Shown here piece after piece: positions 17,760 to 26,400 of a stretch of 28,232 nt of DNA (position 1 is its first letter; each line of letters starts with the position of its first letter). The notes under the pieces were generated by a model. That model had not been told where the DNA came from, ran no database searches, and saw only the letters and a program-made list of their open reading frames with translations. The stretch is from contig JAFGJF010000109.1 of assembly GCA_016929205.1 (NCBI GenBank), forward strand, positions 1 to 28,232, in the 5' to 3' direction. Position numbers and translations under genes: made by a program. This DNA is from Anaerolineae bacterium. Its GTDB lineage: Bacteria > Chloroflexota > Anaerolineae > JAFGEY01.

Positions 17760-18827
17760 CTACGACTTCCACCACTGCTCCGGGTCGCCAGCGCCGGGCC
17801 AACCAAAGGTCCAGGTGGCCCAAATGCCCTTGGAGGGGACATTGTGCAGGTTGCTCTTGCAGACGACCAACTGGTTCGGCAACTGGACATAACCGATCTG
17901 GATCGGGCCTTCATCGACGTGGATCTGGTACGCGTCCAGGACCGCATCGTTCTGCGCCTCCGGGTCCGCGAGGACGACGGCCTTGGCATAAGCCTGCTGC
18001 AGCTTTTCGATAAAGCTTCCCGCTGGCGGCTCCATTCCTTCCTTGCCGCCGGTCTGGTACCACCTGCCATAAGGCGGCCCAGCGACAGTGTACTCGGTGT
18101 TCTCGACCGGCGCCCAGTGGGCCAGTGCAGCGACGAGTCCGGACGCGCCGCCGCCACGAGCACGGAACATCGACTCGCAGTTCGTCGCGCGGTCGCTGAG
18201 CAGCGTGCCGTCAATCACGTTGAGCACCAGGTTGAGGCCAACTTGCTTAAAGTCTTCCTGCGCCAGCTCGGCAGTCTTGGTATAGTTCCCATTGTTCACG
18301 TCGACGTCGAGCACCAGCTCCAGCTTGGAACCATCTGGCCTCTCGCGGAAGCCATCGCCATCCACATCCACGACGCCCAGCTCGTCCAGCCAGGCTTTGG
18401 CCTGGTCCGGATCGTGCTCAATATCCTGAGTCTCCCAGGCATTGAGCACCTCTTGCCCGCGTGGACTGTCGTATTCTGCCCCGACGGCAGGCATGGCCAG
18501 TTGGCGTGGTTTGCCCAGGCCTGAATAAACGATATCGTTCATCCGCTCACGATCGAGGGCCACGGACATCGCCCGGCGGAAAGTACGCTGTCAGACCAGC
18601 CCGTCCGGATAACCGAACAGGCCCGGATCGTCGTAGCAATAGTGGAACAGCATGCCCGTGTCGACGGTGTTGACCGTGCTCCACATCATCGTCTTATAGT
18701 CACCGTTGGCCTGGTTCTCCTGGATCACGCTCCAGTCTTTGATCAGCGAATCCCAACTGAGATCGACCTCACCGGCGATGATCTTGGTAACGATCAGCTT
18801 GTCCTCCTTTTTCTTGGTAAACTGGAT
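17760..18827 (-). pseudogene. ABC solute-binding protein family 5, N-truncated with an opal codon
   Basis: The frame reads IQFTKKKEDKLIVTKIIAGEVDLSWD, then MLFHYCYDDPGLFGY, meets TGA (18591-18593), and resumes at QRTFRRAMSVALDRERMNDIVY. It continues to the stop TAG at 17760-17762. RRAMSVALDRERMN is the signature segment of extracellular solute-binding proteins of the DppA/OppA class (SBP_bac_5). The signal peptide and about the first third are missing: an in-frame stop lies at 18828-18830 and nothing recognisable precedes it. The orphan Shine-Dalgarno AGGAGG at 18888-18893 may mark the original gene start. Transported substrate unknown; carbohydrate is plausible given the LacI and glycosidase remnants. 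Confidence 0.8.
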
Positions 18828-18938
18828 TCACTTTGATCGATCATCCGAATACACGAATGCGTCTCTTTGATTGTCTGCCTCCTCTCGTTACACGTACAAA
18901 ACAGCGTCCTGCCTTCTTTGCTCTATGAGGAACCTTGT

Positions 18939-19740
18939 CTAGACCTCCTTCGCCGCGGGATCTGCGACCCCAGCGAGAGAGAGGACACTATACTTACGAG
19001 GCGCCGCGCACGACGCTCGCTCGACGAGACTGCTGCGAACAGTGACGTTGGAATAGTAGAGACTGTCGTTCTCGATCTGCCGCAGTAAAAGCTCCGCGGC
19101 GAGATAGCCGACCTCTGCGTGGGGAAAGGATACTGTGGTCAGGGCAGGGCGTTCCTCTATTGCCTCGACCGTATCATCCAGGCCGATCGGATATGTCCTC
19201 CGGCACGTGGATACCCATCCCCAGCAGGCCGCGCACTGCGGCCGTGGCGTTTAGATCCTGGATGACAAAGATAGCCGTTACGTCAGGACGCTTCTTGATC
19301 AGCGTCTGAGCAGCCTCGAACCCGTCTTGACCAAGCACAATCAGCTCTTCGTCCACTTGGCCGTTGACTCGCCGCATAGCCTGGCGGTAGCACTCAATCC
19401 GCCATTCGAACCAGCCGTGTTGGCGATCTACCTCTGAGGCGAGAAAGGCGATTCTGCGATGGCCCAGCTCGATCAGGTGGTCCAGGGCGATGCAAGCCTG
19501 CTGGTAATGGTCCTGACTCACCGTGCTGATTGGCAGGTCCGGCCAGTTGCGACTGAGCACAACCAGGGGCACACCCTGATCCAGGAACTGGCGCAACAGT
19601 CGTCCGTCGCGACGAGCTCCCCGGCCCATGAGAATCGCTCCATCGACGACAATGTGTCCATCGTTCAGCAGATGATAGCTCAACTGCTGGTGCCCTTCGC
19701 GATAGTTAATGAACCAGTGAGGCGCATCACGAGCCGCCGG
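18939..19740 (-). pseudogene. LacI-family regulator, DNA-binding domain lost and frameshifted
   Basis: The effector-binding domain is clear: NYREGHQQLSYHLLNDGH, VVDGAILMGRG, LVVLSRNWPDLPI, ALDHLIELGHRRIAFLAS and MGIHVPEDIS. At ~19188-19190 a loss of two bases (or gain of one) turns the expected DISVIGLDD into DISDRPG-stop (19174). The other frame continues with IGLDDTVEAIEERPALTTV and VTVRSSLVERASC to a TAG at 18939-18941. The HTH domain and first ~60 residues are absent. The frame opens inside the last codons of the 123-aa gene, so a deletion has fused it to that operon's 3' end. Position and strand fit a regulator of the adjacent ABC transporter genes. Confidence 0.8.
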
Positions 19741-20098
19741 TCATGCTCAATGCCTTGAGCGCCGACGCCGACGCATCCCCTACCGTGCGAATCATCTCAG
19801 CGCGATTTGTCATCGCTTGTTGGACAACGGCCTGGTGCAATTCCCATAACGCGCTGTTTACTTCCCCACTTGCTTCCATCGGTACACAGACGGTCGTGTC
19901 CCCATCAAACGAGATCTTGGTATAGGCGCGCAACGTCGCCGCACCAGGCTGGCCCTGATCGCTGACGAACGATTCGATCTGATCGGCGGACGTGGTATAG
20001 GTACGTACTTGAAGCGTGGAAACGTCGTCAATAAACGACTCGACCTTTTTGGCAAGGTCCTGAGAAAACTTTTTTACAGCTTGATGCAAATCGGCCAC
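19727..20098 (-). CDS. Small protein homologous to the C-terminal domain of the C25-like protease
   Basis: The protein has 123 aa from GTG 20098, with AAAGGAG six bases upstream. The sequence aligns along most of its length with the last ~110 residues of the 800-aa protease two genes upstream. VKKFSQDLAKKVESF corresponds to VKQFTNQLASALGQA, SFDGDTTVCVPM to DFDGDMQVYVPE, and ALWELHQAVVQQAMTNRAEM to ELWEIHMQAVHEAQANRAQF. It is therefore a stand-alone copy of that domain: a helix, a small beta region, then a helical tail. A role as adaptor, inhibitor or sensor partner is conceivable but not shown. It is the last gene of the operon; its 3' end touches the LacI remnant. Confidence 0.8.
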   Translation of the reverse strand: MADLHQAVKKFSQDLAKKVESFIDDVSTLQVRTYTTSADQIESFVSDQGQPGAATLRAYTKISFDGDTTVCVPMEASGEVNSALWELHQAVVQQAMTNRAEMIRTVGDASASALKALSMTGGS

Positions 20099-20139
20099 AG
20101 AGAACTCCTTTCACGCGAACCATGTTCGCCTTGAGAGGC

Positions 20140-20156
20140 CCCCGCAATCAGCGGGG
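20140..20156 (-). other. Stem-loop between the last two operon genes
   Basis: CCCCGC (20140-20145), a five-base loop AATCA and GCGGGG (20151-20156) form a perfect 6-bp stem, extendable by two pairs past one mismatch. There is no T-run on the minus strand, so it may be an attenuator or processing site and not a full terminator. Confidence 0.4.
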
Positions 20157-20190
20157 TCCCATACAAAACACGAATGACTCCTTGATATTT

Positions 20191-20991
20191 TCAGACAGAT
20201 ACCAAATGTTCAAGTTGCGGCCACGAACGGCGCAATTCGGCCACTACATCCCGCACAAACCGCCAGACGGCGGGCAACAACAAAACCTGTCCCCCCGGAA
20301 TCGCCGCCTTGAGCGCCAACCCGGCGGCCCCGGTGGCAACGACAGAGACGACGCGCATCAACGCGATCCGCGAACTGAGCGCAAGATGCACAGAGTATAA
20401 ATGCGTGCGCATGGCTTCCGGCGAAACACCGGGTTCAAAGTGCGTCGTCATATCCCCGGTCCAACTGACACTCGTCTGCCCGACATGGACCTCGTCCAGG
20501 GCTGTTTCGATCCGCGCATAGTTACCGACAACCTGCCGCACCTGGTCCATAAACGCCTGCCACTGCTGGCAGCTCTGTTTGTCCACCTTGGGCTGTTGCG
20601 TTTGTTTGGCGCCAAACAAGCCAAATGATACCGCGTTCGACGGATCCAGTTCATCCACCGCCGTAAGCAACGCGCTCTTGGGGGCAGCGAGTTCATCCGA
20701 CGTGCTGAACGATGAAGCGACACCCGTTGGGTCAAAAAACACGAGTTCCTGGCTGGCCTGCGCCAGGTCGCGCTGCGCCAGGTCGGTCGCCCTCGCCTGC
20801 TCTGATAGGATCGCTCGTGCCTCGGGTATCGAGCCAGGTAGTTCGATCCGCCAGATCGGCTCCGATGGCGCACCCGCCCCGGATCCAATGGCAAAAGACA
20901 CCACCTCTTGTGGCGGAACGTCCCACAATCCCAACGGATCCTGATTGTCGGGGAGAGAGACACCCGCGAGAGAGAACCGATAGGCAGGCAT
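20191..20991 (-). CDS. Unknown protein with hydrophobic C-terminal segment, C25 operon member
   Basis: The protein has 266 aa and I do not recognise its family. It starts MPAYRFSLAGVSL, followed by a polar region with IWRIELPGS and a helical stretch (~55-85). The middle is Cys-poor and helical (QQWQAFMDQVRQVVGNYARIETALDEV). A strongly hydrophobic helix at ~208-230 (LMRVVSVVATGAAGLALKAA) is followed by a short Pro-Gly turn and a second amphipathic helix at ~232-250. This could be a membrane-inserting hairpin. The ATG lies one base after the TGA of the protease gene, so translation is coupled. A membrane-acting effector or an anchor is possible; this is inference from hydrophobicity and context. 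Confidence 0.75.
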   Translation of the reverse strand: MPAYRFSLAGVSLPDNQDPLGLWDVPPQEVVSFAIGSGAGAPSEPIWRIELPGSIPEARAILSEQARATDLAQRDLAQASQELVFFDPTGVASSFSTSDELAAPKSALLTAVDELDPSNAVSFGLFGAKQTQQPKVDKQSCQQWQAFMDQVRQVVGNYARIETALDEVHVGQTSVSWTGDMTTHFEPGVSPEAMRTHLYSVHLALSSRIALMRVVSVVATGAAGLALKAAIPGGQVLLLPAVWRFVRDVVAELRRSWPQLEHLVSV

Positions 20992-20992
20992 C

Positions 20993-23395
20993 TCAGGGCC
21001 TCAAACTCTTGAGCAAGTTGGTCGCCAGTTCGGCCATCGTTTGAAAAAACTGGGCGCGGTTGGCTTGCGCTTCGTGGACTGCTTGCATATGGATCTCCCA
21101 CAGTTCCTGGTTGACACCACCTTCCCCCCGCTCAGGTACGTAAACCTGCATGTCGCCGTCAAAGTCGATGTATGTCAGCGCCCGCAGCCGGGGCTCAGAC
21201 AACGTATCCAGGTCGCTGGTGGTAAAGGTTTTGACCTCCATCCTCATCATATCGGAAGCAGCCTGGCCTAATGCCGAAGCGAGCTGATTGGTAAACTGTT
21301 TGACCGAAGCGGCCAAATCGCTGATCTGATCGCCCAAACCAAAATCAACCGCGGCACTGACTTGCATATCCACCGCCGGCAGCGCTTCCGTCGCTTGTGC
21401 TGTGAAGGCCTTTGCCTCGACTGCCGGCAGCTTGGCCAGGATACCGTCGATGGCCGTTTCGAGGCTCGGGCGCGCAGTTGGCTTTTCACCGCTCGTCGCA
21501 AAAGGAATACGCACTGCCGGGTCGCCAATGACCACATAGCTGCGTGCGTCATTGTTGGCCGTCCACATGTGTGCCAACTCGTGATCGCTCACATAGTCAG
21601 GCGACCAATGCAGTTCTTCCAGCGTCGCGCTCAAGTTGGAGCTGATATCGGCGTAACGCATATCAAAGCTAAAATCTGTTGCCAAACCGATCGGGTTGCC
21701 GTTGAGCAATTTGCGCATCGCCGTCACGAATGCCCCGTAATCGGGGCTGCCGCTGGCGGTGACGAATGAATAGCCCCAGGCCCGTTCGACGTGCCCCATA
21801 ACAGCCAGCGCGCCGTGCTTGAGCATTTCCTGTGGCAAATTGGCGACAAATCCCTCGGGGGCAATCGCTTCGCGCTTTTTAAAGGCCTGCATCGCAAACT
21901 GGTCCAGTTGTGGCGTCCCGCCGCCATAACAGGCAAAAAGAAACGCAATCATCCCCAACAGATTGGCATCTGGGGCCAGGTCTTCTCCGGCAAAATAATA
22001 GTTGCGGAACTCACCTTCGTCCACTCGCCCCGCCCCCGGGCCGCCCCAATCCTGGCAGAGCAGCGCTCCCTGGTACTTTTTCTGCTTGCCGGGATCATCC
22101 TTTTTGAACTCCATACCGTGGCTGGCGGTCATCAGCAGCGCCGGTGTTAATGCCAGATCGCCGCCCAACAACTGCCCAAGCTGCGCCTTGGTTGCCTTGT
22201 CGGCTATATAGGCATCGTCGATCTCCCACGCGTCGTTGAGCGGCTCGTCATCGCCCGCCTCTTGTTTCTTGAGATTTGCGGCCAGCGGGGCAAGCAAATA
22301 CTTGGAGCTGAGCTGTGTGGCTTTGTCTCCAGGATTGGCGGCGCCGAAAAACGCCGCATGCCTCGGAAGCTTGAGGTCGCCCCCTTCGGCCAGCACGACG
22401 TTGCGCGCGTACGCGGCGTACGCGTCATAATCATCGCCAAAGTCGATCCGGCCAACGCCGCGCATCACGTCCAATTGGTACTGAAACTTGAAAGGAATCT
22501 CTTCCGGACCGCCGACCAAAAGCACGTAAAACGGCATCTCGTCCGGATCGGCGGGGCCACGCGTGATTTCGGGTTTCTGGTGCTTGTAGAACTGGTCAAC
22601 CCGTTCGCCCGGCCGGTATCCCTGCCCCTCCTCAAATTCCCTGTACAGATGCTGGGCCTGGCTGCGGCGCAGATCCAAAAGCGGCTTGAGCGCTTCCTTG
22701 ATCGCTTGCTGGTGTTTTTTCTTCATCCTAGCCGGGAAAACGATCGCCCAGCCGGCCTGATCGAGGCGCGTGGGGTCCACACCGGCTTTAACGGGAAAGT
22801 CGGCATTCCGCTTGCCTTCCAACGAGCCGATTCGTTCCTGTTCTTCTTCAGACTCGATCAGCGCGTCACGGAATAGCGCTTGCTGATCTGGCGTCAGTTC
22901 GCCATTTTCGACCAGGAACGCGAGGATTTTTGCCCGGCCCGGCGTCAGTTCATCTTCACCTTCGTACTCGTCCAACGTGTCCTGAGCCAATTCAGCGATC
23001 AGATCGTTCCGGCCTTCCTGACTCAGGAGCTGGTATCCGCCTTGTGCGGCTTTGGCCAGGTCGGCCGACAGGTCAGCCGCCCAGGCAGTCAACATTTCTC
23101 GCTCCAGATCGTCCTGCGTCTGATCCTGTGCCAGGCGCGCCTGTAAAAATGCCGCGAGCAGATCCCTTCTTTGCGTCCTGGCGTTCGCATCTTTACTCAG
23201 CGCCTGGCCAATCTTCTCGAACGCCCACCGTGCATCGGCCTCATTATCCGCCTGGTCTACCAGATCCTCCGGCAGCGGTTTTCCTTTGATCAGACGGGCA
23301 AACTTGGCACTGGACATCGGTTTAAGGCCATAGCCTCCCGTCGGATTGATACCATTAAAATAGAGATCGCCTTCAAAAACGTTTTCCTCAGACAT
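20993..23395 (-). CDS. C25/caspase-like (clan CD) cysteine protease with extra C-terminal domain
   Basis: The protein has 800 aa from ATG 23395. A second ATG at 23404 is too close to the AAAGGA (23405-23410) to be used. Residues 11-25 carry the motif LYFNGINPTGGYGL. Residues ~25-215 are helical and acidic. A clan CD protease fold follows, with VLLVGGPEEIPF, VGRIDFGDD, the catalytic H426 in LLMTASHGMEF, and C489 in IAFLFACYGGGTP. GALLCQDWGGPG, VMGHVERAWGY and VVIGDPAVRIP are shared with the tandem protein next door. GDP near the end is typical of the gingipain-like C25 family. The last ~110 residues form the domain that also occurs alone in the 123-aa protein. Both dyad residues are intact, so active proteolysis is likely. 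The subfamily name (C25 versus CHAT) is less certain. Confidence 0.85.
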   Translation of the reverse strand: MSEENVFEGDLYFNGINPTGGYGLKPMSSAKFARLIKGKPLPEDLVDQADNEADARWAFEKIGQALSKDANARTQRRDLLAAFLQARLAQDQTQDDLEREMLTAWAADLSADLAKAAQGGYQLLSQEGRNDLIAELAQDTLDEYEGEDELTPGRAKILAFLVENGELTPDQQALFRDALIESEEEQERIGSLEGKRNADFPVKAGVDPTRLDQAGWAIVFPARMKKKHQQAIKEALKPLLDLRRSQAQHLYREFEEGQGYRPGERVDQFYKHQKPEITRGPADPDEMPFYVLLVGGPEEIPFKFQYQLDVMRGVGRIDFGDDYDAYAAYARNVVLAEGGDLKLPRHAAFFGAANPGDKATQLSSKYLLAPLAANLKKQEAGDDEPLNDAWEIDDAYIADKATKAQLGQLLGGDLALTPALLMTASHGMEFKKDDPGKQKKYQGALLCQDWGGPGAGRVDEGEFRNYYFAGEDLAPDANLLGMIAFLFACYGGGTPQLDQFAMQAFKKREAIAPEGFVANLPQEMLKHGALAVMGHVERAWGYSFVTASGSPDYGAFVTAMRKLLNGNPIGLATDFSFDMRYADISSNLSATLEELHWSPDYVSDHELAHMWTANNDARSYVVIGDPAVRIPFATSGEKPTARPSLETAIDGILAKLPAVEAKAFTAQATEALPAVDMQVSAAVDFGLGDQISDLAASVKQFTNQLASALGQAASDMMRMEVKTFTTSDLDTLSEPRLRALTYIDFDGDMQVYVPERGEGGVNQELWEIHMQAVHEAQANRAQFFQTMAELATNLLKSLRP

Positions 23396-23404
23396 TGTTT
23401 CCAT

Positions 23405-23410
23405 TCCTTT
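23405..23410 (-). promoter_or_regulatory. Shine-Dalgarno deciding the start of the 800-aa protease
   Basis: AAAGGA on the minus strand is nine bases from ATG 23395 but directly abuts the alternative ATG 23404, which makes 23395 the likely start. Confidence 0.6.
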
Positions 23411-23460
23411 CTGATGAGGCGCGTTTCAACAGACTACCAGCGCCACACTCACCGCGTGAG

Positions 23461-26400
23461 CTACCAGTCGTCGTCCTTGTCAAGATCAACTTGGGCATCG
23501 TTTGCACCTCGCTCCAACGCCACAGGCAAGTGTACAGCAGGATCGCCGAGTACGATATACCCTCGCGCGTCATTGTTCTCCGTCCACATCCGGGCCAGTT
23601 CGTAGGGATCGGGTTTGCCTTCTTCAAGCGCAATAGTCAATTCGGTCGAAAGCGCTGCATAGCGCCCGTTAAAATACTCCATCGCCGCGCCAACGGGATA
23701 CCCCTTGAGCAGCCGCTCGATAGCGGCTTCAAAAACCGTGATCTGGGTGCTGTCGCCGGTACCCAGAAACGACGCTGCCCAGGTCCGCTCGACGTGGCCG
23801 ATGACTGCCAAGGCACCCCCCTGCGGCCGGTTTAGCATTGCCTGGGGCAAGGCAGCGACAAAGGCGGCCTCAGTTATGGTTTCCCGGCTCTCTTTGAACG
23901 CCTGCTTGGAAAACGCATCGTAAAGCGGCGTGCCCGCGCCGTAACAGGCAAAGAGAAAAGCTATCATTCCCCGCAAATTCATATCATCGGTCAGATCTTG
24001 ACCGGTCAGATAATAGTCGGCCGGCACGGCACCATGGCCAGCACCGGGGCCTGGCCAATCCTGGCACAACAGCCCGCCCTGGCACGTAACCTGGTTCGCA
24101 TCCCCTTTGTCAAATTCCATGCCGTGGCTGGCGGTAAACAAGAACGCCGGCGGTTCCGCTTGTTTTATCAAATCAAGGATGCGCGCTTTGGTCGCTTCCT
24201 CTTGTGCGATCGTTTCCACTTGCCACGGATTGCCGAACTGTTTGGCCTGGAAACGCTGCGATAGCGGCTGGATCAAGTACTGAGCACTCAGTTCGGTCGA
24301 CCGGTCGCCGGGGTTGTTCACTCCGATAAAAGTTGCCCTGGGTGCGGGCACGATATTTGCGGTTTCGGCCGCAACCACACTCCTGGCATAATTGGCATAG
24401 GCCTCCAGGTCATCGCCGAAATCAATCCGCCCGACGCCATACTGCACGTCCAACTGGTATTGAACGTGAAAGGGAATGCCCGTTTTGTCGGCCGGGCTGC
24501 CCACGATCAACAAATAATAAGGCACCATCTCCGGGTCAGCCGGATCGCTGGCCTGCACATTATGCCGGGACAAAAAGTCACTGGCCGTTTCGCCAGGACG
24601 ATAGCCCTCACCCTTTTCATAGACTCGAAAGCGCTCGCCAGCCTGCTTTTCGCGCAGGCGCAGCAGCGGACCCAGCGCCTCTTTGATCTTGGCTGCTTGT
24701 TTGTCTCGCGCGCCAAAAATGATGCCCCATCCAGCCTGCGCCAGATCGGTCACATCGACGCCTTCTTTGACCACATACGTATCGAGCGGGTTACGCAGCT
24801 TGTCCAGCCAGGCGTTCAAGACATCGATCAGGCCGCGCCACAACGCCCCATCGTCTCCCGCTCGCTCTAAGTCCAGGTGTTCTCGGAACGTTTGGATCAC
24901 GTCACGCCAATAGAACCGCCTGCTGTGTAAAAGTGCGTCCATTGCCTCAACGAGCGAGCCAAGCCACACACCTGTCCGATCGTCCTGGCCTGCCAATTTA
25001 GCGAGGCCGGCGTTCAATACATCCAGGGCATTGATCATCAAACGTTCCATCGACCGATCGCCACGATTAATGCCGATCGATTCCAGGGCGTCGATCGAAA
25101 GCGCGCCCATGTCGTCGAGCCAGGTCGCAAACCAGCCACTCCGTACAGCGGCGTCCGCTTGTTGCAGGTGGATCCGTTCAGCACGCATCTCTCGCTGAAT
25201 GCGCATCATCTCTTTTCGGACGTCTTGTTCCAGTTTTCTCTCCAATTCGTGGCGGTTATCCGGCCCGGCGACCTCGAACAGCGCCTCGAGCTTTTTGCTG
25301 AGCGCGTCAGCCCATTTGTGCCGGGCACCTTGGTCCGTCTCTAGATTCTGGATGTCCTGATCGTCCAGCGTGTCTGCGACAATCCCTTGAATCTCGCCCA
25401 GAATATACTGTTTGACCTGTCCTTGGTTCGGCTCGGTAACACTCCGGCCAAAGATGTGATCCGACAATGCCTGGTCGGTCATCGGTGCCAGGCCGTACGT
25501 GCCCGTCGTGCCATTGACGCCGTTGAAACTCAAAACGTGTTCCTGCTGTGCTGCTTTTTGAACGGTTTGACGCTCGATCGAGACGGCAGAACGCGCCACG
25601 GTCTGCTCACGCTCGCGTCCGGGCAGCGGCAAACTGGCTGCCGGGTCGCCAACAATAACGACGCTGCCGAGATCGTTGGTCGCCGCCCATGTCCCACAAA
25701 GCGTCAAATCATCGACACCGCCACCGTCCCAATCGCGTTCTTTGATCATCTCTTCGAGTGAAACGCCGAGCTGGACGTAACCGTAACGCAAGGGATTCAT
25801 CGACCAGCCAACCGGATACCCTTTAATCAGCAGCTGGAGCGCATCATAGAACGGGGTGATCTGCTCGTCAGCACGTTCCCACGAGAAGGCGTGTCCCCAA
25901 GTGCGCCCCACATAGCCAACCACGGCAACCATACCCCCCTGTGGATGGCTGAGCAGCCGCCCCGGCAGACGGCTGGATAAAGTATGCGCTGGCATATCGC
26001 CGCCTCTTTTAAGCGGCAGTGTCTTGGGGGTGCCTGCGCCATAACTGGACACAAAAAAGCCCATTGACCCTGCCACCCGGGCATCATCGCCAACGTCGTC
26101 AGCAGAGAAATAGAATTGGGGCGAGATCTCTTTCTGCCATTGCTCCGGGCCAGGCCACTCTTGGCACAACAGCGCACCCTGGTGAGCGGCCTGCCGTGGA
26201 TCATCGTTGTCAAAAGCCAGGCCGTGTGCGGCAGCAAACAGCAAGGCACTCGTTTCATCACCGCACAGCAGCCGGCTCAACTGTGCTTTACTGGCCCGAT
26301 CGGCCAGGAACGAGTGCACCTCCCAGCCCTCTGCCCCTTGATCGGCCGCAGCCAGTTTGTCGATCAAAGGCTTGACCAACTTTTCGACGCCAAATGCCAA

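Noticed and set aside
18837..18938. Short ORF MIDQSESSLPRK.. before the solute-binding-protein remnant
   Set aside because: Only 16 codons, no family features; best seen as residue of the deleted gene start near an orphan AGGAGG.
11204..19740. Lesions explained by poor sequence quality alone
   Set aside because: Not excluded, but long intact frames on both sides and several multi-hundred-base losses at the joints favour true decay; read mapping would decide.
20140..20156. Intrinsic terminator between the 266-aa and 123-aa genes
   Set aside because: A good stem but no U-tract on the minus strand; kept only as a stem-loop.
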